Part shown: piece by piece, positions 56,254 to 64,000 of the stretch
Position numbering within the stretch: the first letter of the stretch is position 1
How the letters are laid out: every line of letters begins with the position of its first letter
NCBI GenBank assembly: GCA_036250195.1
Contig: JAVHZZ010000005.1
Span: 180,775,448-180,839,447, forward strand
DNA length: 64,000 nucleotides
Origin: Mixophyes australis
Lineage: Eukaryota > Chordata > Amphibia > Anura > Limnodynastidae
Direction: 5' to 3'
Made by a program: the position numbers and the translations under genes
Notes under the pieces: generated by a model
The model's database searches: none
What the model saw: only the letters and a program-made list of their open reading frames with translations
What the model was told of the DNA's origin: nothing

Positions 56254-59250
56254 ATGGAGACCAAAAATTTGGAGGATAAAGTAGGGAAAGATCAAGACCC
56301 ACTTCCTCCTAATGCTGAAGCTGCTGCCACTAGTCATGACATAGACGATGAAATGCCATCAACGTCGTCTTCCAAGCCCGATGCCCAATCTCGTAGTACC
56401 GGGCATGTAAAATCCAAAAAGCCCAAGTTAAGAAAAAGTAGCAAAAAGAGAAACTTAAAATCATCTGAGGAGAAACGTAAAGTTGCCAATATGCCATTTA
56501 CGACACGGAGTGGCAAGGAACGGCTTAGGCCCTGGCCCGTGTTCATGACTAGTGGTTCAGCTTCACCCACGGATCTTAGCCCTCCTCCTCCTCCCCCCCC
56601 CTACAAAAAATTGAAGAGAGTTATGCTGTCAGCAACAAAACAGCAAACAACTCTGCCTTCTAAAGAGAAATTATCACAAATCCACAAGGCGAGTCCAAGG
56701 GTGTTGGTGGTTGTCAAGCCTGACCTTCCCATCACTGTACGGGAAGAGGTGGCTCGGGAGGAGGCTATTGATGATGTAGCTGGCGCTGTGGAGGAACTTG
56801 ATGATGAGGATGGTGATGTGGTTATTGTAAATGAGGCACCAGGGGGGGAAACAGCTGATGTCCATGGGATGAAAAAGCCCATCGTCATGCCTGGTCAGAA
56901 GACCAAAAAATGCACCTCTTCGGTCTGGAGTTATTTTTATCCAAATCCAGACAACCAATGTATGGCCATATGTAGCTTATGTAAAGCTCAAATAAGCAGG
57001 GGTAAGGATCTTGCCCACCTAGGAACATCCTCCCTTATACGTCACCTGAATAACCTTCATAGTTCAGTGGTTAGTTCAGGAACTGGGGCTAGGACCCTCA
57101 TCGGTACAGGGACACCTAAATCCCGTGGTCCAGTTGGATACACACCAGCAACACCCTCCTCGTCAACTTCCTCCACAATCTCCATCAGATTCAGTTCTGC
57201 AGCCCAAGTCAGCAGCCAGACTGAGTCCTCCTCAATACGGGATTCATCCGAGGAATCCTGCAGCGGTACGCCTACTACTGCCACTGCTGCTGTTGCTGCT
57301 GTTAGTCGGTCATCTTCCCAGAGGGGAAGTCGTAAGACCGCTAAGTCTTTCACAAAACAATTGACCGTCCAACAGTCGTTTGCCATGACCACAAAATACG
57401 ATAGTAGTCACCCTATTGCAAAGCGTATAACTGCGGCTGTAACTGCAATGTTGGTGTTAGACGTGCGCCCGGTGTCCGCCATCAGTGGAGTGGGATTTAG
57501 AGGGTTGATGGAGGTATTGTGTCCCCGGTACCAAATCCCGTCGACATTCCACTTCACTAGGCAGGCGATACCAAAAATGTACAGAGAAGTACGATCAAGT
57601 GTCCTCAGTGCTCTAAAAAATGCGGTTGTACCCACTGTCCACTTAACCACGGACATGTGGACAAGTGGTTCTGGGCAAACGAAGGACTATATGACTGTGA
57701 CAGCCCACTGGGTAGATGCATCCCCTTCCGCAGCAACAGCAACAGCTGCATCAGTAGCAGCAACTACAAAATGGCGGCTCGTGCAAAGGCAGGCAACATT
57801 GTGTATTACAGGCTTTAATAAGAGGCACAACGCTAACAACATATTAGAGAAACTGAGGGAAATTATCTCCCAGTGGCTTACCCCACTTAGACTCTCATGG
57901 GGATTTGTGGTGTCAGACAATGCCAGTAACATTGTGCGGGCATTAAATATGGGCAATTTCCAGCACGTCCCATGTTTTGCCCACACCATTAATTTGGTGG
58001 TGCAGCATTACCTCAAGAGTGACAGGGGTGTGCAGGAGATGCTTGCGGTGGCGCGCAAAATTGCTGGACACTTTCGGCATTCAGCCAGTGCCTACCGCAG
58101 ACTAGAGGCACATCAAAAAAGCATGAACCTGCCCTGCCATCACCTCAAACAAGAGGTTGTGACGCGCTGGAACTCCACCCTCTATATGCTGCAGAGGATG
58201 GAGGAGCAGCAAAAGGCCATTCAGGCCTACACAGCCACCTACGACATAGGCAAAGGAGTGGGGATGCGCCTCAGTCAAGCGCAGTGGAGACTGATTTCCG
58301 TGTTGTGCAAGGTTCTGCAGCCATTTGAACTTGCCACACGAGAAGTCAGTTCCGACACTGCCAGCTTGAGTCAGGTCATTCCCCTGATCAGGCTGTTGCA
58401 GAAGCAGCTGGAGAAAGTGAGGGAGGAGCTGGTAAGCCATTGCGATTACACCAAGCATGTAGCTCTTGTGGATGTAGCCCTTCGTACGCTTTGCCAGGAT
58501 CCGAGGGTGGTCACTCTTTTAAAGTCAGAGGAATACATTCTGGCCACCGTGCTCGATCCTCGGTTTAAAGCGTATGTTGTGTCTCTGTTTCCGGCGGACA
58601 CAAGTCTACAGCGGTGCAAAGACCTGCTGGTCAGGAGATTGTCCTCTGAAGAGGACCGTGACATGCCAACAGCTCCACCCTCATTTTCTTCCACATCTAT
58701 GGCTGCGAGGAAAAAGCTCAGTTTTCCCAAAAGAGGCACTGGCGGGGATGCTGATAACATCTGGTCCGGACTGAAGGACCTGCCAACCATTGCAGACATG
58801 TCTACTGTCGCTGCATTGGATGCTGTCACAATAGAAAAAATTGTGGATGATTACTTTGCTGAAACCATCCAAGTAGACATGTCAGACAGTCCATATTGTT
58901 ACTGGCAGGAAAAAAAGGCAGTTTGGAAGCCCCTGTACAAACTGGCTCTATTTTACCTGAGTTGTCCCCCCTCCAGTGTGTACTCGGAAAGAGTTTTTAG
59001 TGCAGCGGGGAACCTGGTCAGTGAGCGGCGAAGGAGGTTGCTTCCTCAGAACGTTGAAAAAATGATGTTTATAAAAATGAATAATCAATTCCTCAATGAA
59101 GTACAGCACTGCCCTCCAGATAGTACAGAGGGACCTGTGGTTGTGGAGTCCAGCGGGGACGAATTGATAATGTGTGATGAGGAGGAAGTACACACTGTAG
59201 GGGGAGAGGAATCAGAGGTTGAGGATGAGGACGACATCTTGCCTCAGTAG
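56254..59250 (+). CDS. BED zinc-finger hAT transposase, 998 residues
   Basis: An open frame of 998 codons from ATG 56254 (good context, A at -3 and G at +4) to TAG; the frame is open slightly further upstream but without ATG. Layout by residue: 1-200 Ser/Lys/Pro-rich, with basic patches at about 54-76 and an acidic stretch at 167-187; BED finger about 220-270, with C240, C243, H264 and H269; Ser/Thr-rich linker to about 375. The RNase H-like hAT core has D467 in TTDMWTSGSG, D555 in VVSDNASN, the C574/H577 pair, and W639 in TRWNS. E912 in SSVYSERVFSAAGN is the likely third catalytic residue, followed by the dimerisation region to about 950 and an acidic tail. All key residues are present and no stop or shift was seen, so it could be functional. 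It would excise and reinsert the element, making 8-bp duplications. Confidence 0.93.
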   Translation: METKNLEDKVGKDQDPLPPNAEAAATSHDIDDEMPSTSSSKPDAQSRSTGHVKSKKPKLRKSSKKRNLKSSEEKRKVANMPFTTRSGKERLRPWPVFMTSGSASPTDLSPPPPPPPYKKLKRVMLSATKQQTTLPSKEKLSQIHKASPRVLVVVKPDLPITVREEVAREEAIDDVAGAVEELDDEDGDVVIVNEAPGGETADVHGMKKPIVMPGQKTKKCTSSVWSYFYPNPDNQCMAICSLCKAQISRGKDLAHLGTSSLIRHLNNLHSSVVSSGTGARTLIGTGTPKSRGPVGYTPATPSSSTSSTISIRFSSAAQVSSQTESSSIRDSSEESCSGTPTTATAAVAAVSRSSSQRGSRKTAKSFTKQLTVQQSFAMTTKYDSSHPIAKRITAAVTAMLVLDVRPVSAISGVGFRGLMEVLCPRYQIPSTFHFTRQAIPKMYREVRSSVLSALKNAVVPTVHLTTDMWTSGSGQTKDYMTVTAHWVDASPSAATATAASVAATTKWRLVQRQATLCITGFNKRHNANNILEKLREIISQWLTPLRLSWGFVVSDNASNIVRALNMGNFQHVPCFAHTINLVVQHYLKSDRGVQEMLAVARKIAGHFRHSASAYRRLEAHQKSMNLPCHHLKQEVVTRWNSTLYMLQRMEEQQKAIQAYTATYDIGKGVGMRLSQAQWRLISVLCKVLQPFELATREVSSDTASLSQVIPLIRLLQKQLEKVREELVSHCDYTKHVALVDVALRTLCQDPRVVTLLKSEEYILATVLDPRFKAYVVSLFPADTSLQRCKDLLVRRLSSEEDRDMPTAPPSFSSTSMAARKKLSFPKRGTGGDADNIWSGLKDLPTIADMSTVAALDAVTIEKIVDDYFAETIQVDMSDSPYCYWQEKKAVWKPLYKLALFYLSCPPSSVYSERVFSAAGNLVSERRRRLLPQNVEKMMFIKMNNQFLNEVQHCPPDSTEGPVVVESSGDELIMCDEEEVHTVGGEESEVEDEDDILPQ

Positions 59251-59305
59251 AGCCTGTTTAGTCTGTACAGGGAGAGATGAATAGCTTTTTTGGTGTGGGG
59301 GCCCA

Positions 59306-59369
59306 AACAAACCAATCATTTCAGCCAAAGTTGTTTGGTAGGCCCTGTCGCTGAAATGATTGGTTTGTT
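59306..59369. promoter_or_regulatory. Post-stop hairpin of copy C
   Basis: Perfect 20-bp arms with a 24-nt loop, 55 nt after the stop codon. Conserved in A, B and (with paired changes) relic E. Each arm includes a CCAAT word on one strand or the other, so a DNA-level role is also possible. Confidence 0.75.
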
Positions 59370-59466
59370 AAAGTGTGCATGTCCTATTTCAACAACATAA
59401 GGGTGGGTGTGAGGGCCCAAAGACAATTCCATCTTGGACCTTTTTTTTTTGCATTATATGACCAAT

Positions 59467-59590
59467 CAACAGTCGTTTGCCATGTTCAAAAAGTAAAACC
59501 AAATCTAAAAAAATACAAAAAATTAAACCAAAAGTAAAATGCCGTGTCATAATTTAAAACAAGAGGTATTGACGTGCTCTAAAACTACTG
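59467..59590 (+). pseudogene. Fossil transposase fragments, set 1
   Basis: caacagtcgtttgccatg (59467-59484) is identical to 57370-57387 of the gene (QQSFAM). It is followed, after an A-rich gap, by atgccgtgtcataatttaaa and acaagaggtattgacgtgct, matching about 58130-58175 (the PCHHLKQEVVTRW region). The order is the same as in the gene. Confidence 0.75.
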
Positions 59591-60118
59591 TATTGTTGTT
59601 TATATTTTATAAACACTACACTTGAAAGCTTGAGTCTTTCAATAAAAAAGTAACTGTCCATTGCACGACTATGTGCAACAGGGACCCCACTATGCAATTC
59701 AGATACTTGTTTGGTGGAATTCAGACCAGTTGAGGGTTTTATTATTATTATATTGTGTGGACCACTCTATCTATACCACACTACAACTCTATATACCACT
59801 CTATTTCATACTTTAATTCTATTTCATACTTTAATTCTATTTCATACTTTAATTCTATTTCATACTTTAATTCTATTACTAATTACCATAAAGAGGAACA
59901 AAATAAACCAATTTTACCAAAAGTATAATATGACTTAGACTTACAAACACTACACTTGAAAGATCGTGCCTTTAAATGAAAAAGTCAGTCTTCATTGCAC
60001 GACTATGTGCAACAGGGACATTTTTTTGGGTTTACAAAGTCAAACAATAACACTTCGACCCTGTCTGTCTGGGATCTCAATGACGAATTGTCTGTACCAT
60101 GTTTGGAGGAGGTATTGT

Positions 60119-60270
60119 GGCCCCGGTATCAAATTGGGTACCGGTGCCACCCCACTATGCAGTCCAGATACTTGTTTGGTGGAATTCTGACACGTGGAGG
60201 GTTTTTTAATTATATTGTGGCCTCGGTACAAAATTGTGTACCGGGGCCACCACACTACGCAGTCAAGATA
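60119..60270. repeat. Remnant of the 100-bp unit in copy C
   Basis: ggccccggta...taccgg palindrome and a second cctcggtac...gtaccggggcc form. Copy C holds only about two such units, against many in B. Confidence 0.8.
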
Positions 60271-60352
60271 GATAGATGCGTATCATAGATAAAGTACATT
60301 CAGTGGTGTGGGGCAAATTGAAAAATATTCAAAATGCACTGACATTATCAAA

Positions 60353-60416
60353 AACAAGAGGTTGTCACACGCTAAAACTCCAACATGTATATGATGGAGA
60401 GGATGGAGGAGCAGCC
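60353..60416 (+). pseudogene. Fossil transposase fragment, set 2
   Basis: aacaagaggttgtcacacgc ... gagaggatggaggagcag aligns without gaps to 58147-58210 of the gene, with about nine differences in 62 bases by eye. Confidence 0.8.
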
Positions 60417-60477
60417 GTATGTGTAGTGTAATGCAGACCTGTTGAAGGTTTTTTATATATTTTATTGTGGTGCCCAG

Positions 60478-61763
60478 TGCCCACTCCTCTACGCAGTCCA
60501 GGTACATTTATTGGTGCGATTCATAAAAGTTCAGGGTTTTTAATATATTGTGGTGACCCACTCCTCTACGCAGTCCAGGTACATTTATTGGTGCGAATCA
60601 TAAAAGTTCAGGGTTTTTAAGATATATTGTGGTGACCCACTCCTCTACGCAGTCCAGGTACATTTATTGGTGCGATTCATAAAAGTTCAGGGTTTTTAAT
60701 AGATATTGTGGTGACCCACTCCTCTACGCAGTCCAGGTACATTTATTGGTGCGAATCATAAAAGTTCAGGGTTTTTAATATATATTGTGGTGACCCACTC
60801 CTTTACGCAGTCCAGGTACATTTATTGGTGCGATTCATAAAAGTTCAGGGTTTTTAAGATATTGTGGTGACCCATTCCTCTACGCAGTCCAGGTACATTT
60901 ATTGGTGCGAATCATAAAAGTTCAGGGTTTTTAATATATCTTGTGGTGACCCACTCCTATACGCAGTCCAGGTACATTTATTGGTGCGATTCATAAAAGT
61001 TCAGGGTTTTTAATAGATATTGTGGTGACCCACTCCTCTACGCAGTCCAGGTACATTTATTGGTGCGATTCATAAAAGTTCAGGGTTTTTAATAGATATT
61101 GTGGTGACCCACTCCTCTACGCAGTCCAGGTACATTTATTGGTGCGATTCATAAAAGTTCAGGGTTTTTAAGATATATTGTGGTGACCCACTCCTCTACG
61201 CAGTCCAGGTACATTTATTGGTGCGAATCATAAAAGTTCAGGGTTTTTAAGATATATTGTGGTGACCCACTCCTCTACGCAGTCCAGGTACATTTATTGG
61301 TGCGATTCATAAAAGTTCAGGGTTTTTAATAGATATTGTGGTGACCCACTCCTCTACGCAGTCCAGGTACATTTATTGGTGCGATTCATAAAAGTTCAGG
61401 GTTTTTAATAGATATTGTGGTGACCCACTCCTCTACGCAGTCCAGGTACATTTATTGGTGCGATTCATAAAAGTTCAGGGTTTTTAAGATATATTGTGGT
61501 GACCCACTCCTCTACGCAGTCCAGGTACATTTATTGGTGCGAATCATAAAAGTTCAGGGTTTTTAAGATATATTGTGGTGACCCACTCCTCTACGCAGTC
61601 CAGGTACATTTATTGGTGCGATTCATAAAAGTTCAGGGTTTTTAATAGATATTGTGGTGACCCACTCCTCTACGCAGTCCAGGTACATTTATTGGTGCGA
61701 TTCATAAAAGTTCAGGGTTTTTAATATATATTGTGGTGACCCACTCCTCTACGCAGTCCAGAA
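60478..61763. repeat. 3' subterminal ~76-bp tandem array, copy C
   Basis: About 17 units with gtggtgacccactcctctac, gcagtccaggtacattt and attggtgcgattcataaaa, in the same orientation relative to the gene as in A and B. Confidence 0.92.
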
Positions 61764-62076
61764 AGATACCTTGTTGCAACGTTTTGGACTAATAACTATA
61801 TTGTGAGGTGTTCAGAATACACTGTAAATTAGTGGAAATGCTTGTTATTGAATGTTATTGAGGTTAATAATAGCCTAGGAGTGAAAATAAGCCCAAAAAC
61901 TTGATTTTTAAACTTTTTATGTTTTTTTCAAAAAAAATCCGAATCCAAAACCTTAAATCCGAACCGAGACCTTTCGTCAAGTGTTTTGCGAGACAAATCC
62001 GAACCCCAAAAATAACGAAAATCCGGATCCAAAACACAAAACACGAGACCTCAAAAGTCGCCGGTGCACATCCCTA
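61764..62076. promoter_or_regulatory. 3' terminal region of copy C
   Basis: Contains three aatccgaa words and atccggatcc near the end, then aaaacacgagacctcaaaag and the TIR. Highly similar to 8399-8710 and 40655-40971 (inverted). Confidence 0.7.
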
Positions 62077-62084
62077 CATGATAG

Positions 62085-62160
62085 TGGAAAAAAGTGAAAA
62101 GTTTGTATGCATGCTGTTCTTATTCAGGATCTGGAAAAGAACTATAAGTAAATAGTAATT
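62085..62160 (+). pseudogene. Tc1-like relic, continuation after copy C
   Basis: Directly continues the frame interrupted at 54687; no more than about 25 codons are recognisable. Confidence 0.5.
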
Positions 62161-62900
62161 TGACATTAAAACATGCAGAAATTTTTGTACACTGTGGAAG
62201 TTATGTCAATGTCTATTCACTCTCTTCTGTTCATGACCGCCAGCTCATATACCATGTGACACATAGTCAGTCATGGACACACATAGGGAAGAGGAGGGAG
62301 ATAGGAGGCAGACATACATAGAGGATGAGGGTTGTGGTCAGCTTGGGAAAGTCTATGCATTTAAGTTTAGGCTTATGCTAGACTTATCACCCAGCTATAG
62401 GTGTTGGAGATTGCTGAAATCCAGTGAGTCCTGTTACTTGGTGAGATTGCTGGAGCAGGGCGATCTTCGGCTTGACTTCAACCTTGCTGGTAGAGTGGAG
62501 AATATAGGGTCAAACAGTCCATGCGCTAGTGGGGTAAGGGACAGTGATTGTAGTAAAAATGTCTGTAATTTATTTAGTACTGTATTTTCTAGCGTTTGTA
62601 GCCCCTGAGGTGTAATAGAGTGAGTGTCACACCCTGAGGGGCAGGATGAGAGTTTTGCTGGATGCAGGTATTAAAATGTAAGATTTGTGTGCATGGGGAA
62701 TGTCAGGATCAGCCTCGCTTTCTCTGTAGCTTCGTGTCAGGATGCTGCTTCATCTCGGCAGCTCCTGCCTCTGGGATTGGACTTTATTATTGTGTTTCAC
62801 TGAATGTATTATCTGGCAGTATCTCTGATCCACCGGAAGTGCTGCTTTTGTGCTTTGCTTCTCTCACTTTTAGGAGTTAACCTTATTGCACCAATTATCT
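62161..62900. other. Unassigned, possibly Gypsy-derived
   Basis: No frame with a motif. Its right edge joins an integrase fragment, so part may be decayed Gypsy sequence on the minus strand. Confidence 0.3.
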
Positions 62901-63038
62901 AATAATGATGCCAGAGTTAGGCATTGGGTAGCCCTGCCAAAGCGATGAAGTGAGCCATCTTACTAAAACGATCGACCACGACCTAGATAGTATTGTGACC
63001 GGATGGCCAGGGTAAATCTACAATGAAATCCATAGATA
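62901..63038 (-). pseudogene. Gypsy (Ty3-type) integrase fragment
   Basis: The minus-strand translation SMDFIVDLPWPSGHNTI, a stop, then VVVDRFSKMAHFIALAGLP is the signature start of the Ty3/Gypsy integrase catalytic core (the first catalytic Asp lies in SMDFI, and VVVDRFSK follows). About 46 codons remain, with a stop inside. It is cut at 63038 by a Tc1-type element. Confidence 0.85.
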
Positions 63039-63349
63039 CAGTCAAGTCCATAAATATTGGGACATCGACACACTTCTCATATTTTGGGCTCTATACACCA
63101 CCACAATGGATTTGAAATGAAACAAAATATGCTTTAACTTCAGACTTTCAGCTTTAATTTGAGGGAATTTACATCCAAATCAGGTGAACAGTGTAGGAAT
63201 TACAACAGTTTCTATATGTGCCTCCCACTTATTAAGTGACCAAAAGTAATGGGACAAACTAAACAATCCTACATCAAACTTTCATTTTTTAATACTTTGT
63301 TGCAAATCCTTTGCAGTCAATTACAGCCTGAAGTCTCGAACACATAGAC
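63039..63349 (+). mobile_element. 5' end of a Tc1/mariner element
   Basis: It starts cagtcaagtccataaatatt after a TA dinucleotide, a known vertebrate Tc1/mariner start. The leading non-coding part runs to 63349, where another element begins. No transposase frame is reached in the window. Confidence 0.7.
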
Positions 63350-63470
63350 CAGGGCTGGACTGGGACTAAATATCAGCCCTGGCATTTAAAGCACATAGGC
63401 CCACCTCTGTTCCAGATAATATTAATAATAATTACAGTACATTTTGCAAAGCTCATTGTTATATGGTGTC
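63350..63470 (+). mobile_element. Start of a hAT element (cagggctggactgg family)
   Basis: cagggctggactgggactaa matches the left TIR at 4198. The 3' limit is not seen; the following sequence (after about 63415) may be another repeat. No TSD partner lies in the window. Confidence 0.6.
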
Positions 63471-64000
63471 CTGTGAGATACCTTGAAAAAGCAATGTGCG
63501 AAACGTACGTCGGGGTTTAGTGACGTCATTAGGACGCCACTCACACCCGACAACACAGACAGGCACTGATCTTCCGTTTCAAGTAAACGCTGAAATGTTT
63601 TACTAACGGCGCTGCTTGTGCGCTATATGTCTGCATACATTCATATGGAAACATGCCCATAGGGGAAAGGGGGTCACGATAACTATATGGGCAGTCCAAG
63701 GGAACAATAGGAGGAGATGTATGGACTAGCCCGCGTTAGTGGTGTCATTACACGCTCATTTATTATTGATGCTATGTGACATACCCATGATCCCGTATGT
63801 TTTCCCTTGGGGGTATATTATACTACCAAGAATTTGGGAGAAGTCTCTCTTGCGCTAGAGAGTGTGAGAATTATATGAGTAGTGATCTGAATGGTACATA
63901 TAAGATTAATAAAAACTACATAGTGCTATATATACTTGTCAGAGAGATCCATGACATATACATTCAGACTGTGCGGTGTAATCTTATTAGATTTCTAATA
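63471..64000. repeat. Interspersed repeat with cgaaacgtacgtcgg motif
   Basis: Contains cttgaaaaagcaatgtgcga and aacgtacgtcgg, similar to 311-345. The rest, to the window edge, has no gene seen. Confidence 0.4.

Larger units (their letters stand above)
54688..62076 (+). mobile_element. BED-hAT transposon, copy C, apparently complete
   Basis: Termini tagagatgagcggg and complemented tagggatgtgcacc; exact 8-bp TSD catgatag (54680-54687, 62077-62084). Order: GC-rich 5' end, TATA/YY1 module, 296-bp 5' repeats, intact transposase gene, hairpin, fossil transposase fragments, one degraded 100-bp-type unit, ~76-bp array, 3' end. It is the only one of the three long copies with an unbroken gene and is the likely source of transposase for A and B. 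It inserted into a Tc1 relic. Confidence 0.96.

Noticed and set aside
57057..58829. Minus-strand frames of 100-127 codons within the intact transposase gene
   Set aside because: Antisense shadows of the 998-codon gene with no motif of their own.
60478..61763. CRISPR-like look of regularly spaced repeats
   Set aside because: Units are head-to-tail with no unique spacers, lie inside a eukaryotic transposon, and no cas gene is present. They are subterminal tandem repeats.
1..64000. Bacterial or phage gene system
   Set aside because: No ribosome-binding-site-led gene clusters, no operons; TSD-flanked vertebrate transposons dominate throughout.

Overview
This window looks like vertebrate nuclear DNA, most likely from an anuran amphibian (frog or toad). 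It is AT-rich, has no convincing host gene, and is packed with nested interspersed repeats: CR1, L2-like and L1/Tx1-like non-LTR elements, a Penelope-like element, a V-SINE-like SINE, Tc1/mariner elements, many small hAT- and Harbinger-type MITEs, and solo-LTR-like blocks. The taxonomic call is inference from this repeat mix; no host exon, tRNA or rRNA gene was found to confirm it.

The central feature is one family of hAT DNA transposon present in three long copies, each flanked by a perfect 8-bp target-site duplication (TSD). Copy A is 8399-15212 (TSD gtatgtag), copy B is 40655-49840 (TSD atacttac) and copy C is 54688-62076 (TSD catgatag). All share the terminal inverted repeat tagRgatgNgc. 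C carries an uninterrupted transposase of 998 codons (56254-59250, + strand) with a BED zinc finger, the hAT acidic triad and a C-terminal dimerisation region. A and B lie in the opposite orientation, have lost the BED and catalytic core through the same internal deletion, and keep only N- and C-terminal coding pieces. All three have long subterminal tandem repeats, a TATA plus YY1-like promoter module, and a hairpin just after the stop codon.

Layout: 1-4189 is mostly unassigned, with a SINE, one MITE and an exon-like relic. 4198-6446 is a non-autonomous hAT element with a 30-bp minisatellite. 6927-8028 holds a Harbinger-like repeat and a hAT MITE. 8399-15212 is hAT copy A, with another hAT element inside it (8985-10445). 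15655-18795 is a Penelope-like relic between inverted repeats, with an L2-like LINE and a MITE inside. 18796-25600 is sparse, with an old hAT end, two nested Harbinger-like repeats and a hAT MITE. 25958-27185 is a dead Tc1 element. 27960-35708 holds two older, broken relatives of the BED-hAT family in opposite orientations, one of them split by CR1, MITEs, a fold-back and an L2 end. 35788-40365 has MITEs, a (TA)n tract and a solo LTR. 40655-49840 is hAT copy B with a 2.2-kb hAT element inside it. About 50060-54240 is a broken L1/Tx1-like LINE carrying a solo LTR. 54688-62076 is copy C, inserted into a Tc1 relic. 62085-64000 holds a Gypsy integrase scrap, a Tc1-like start and another hAT start.

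Functionally, the only candidate active gene is the transposase of C. By analogy with other hAT systems it could act on the ends of A and B, which keep intact termini; this is inference. Coordinates of old repeats without a visible TSD are approximate.
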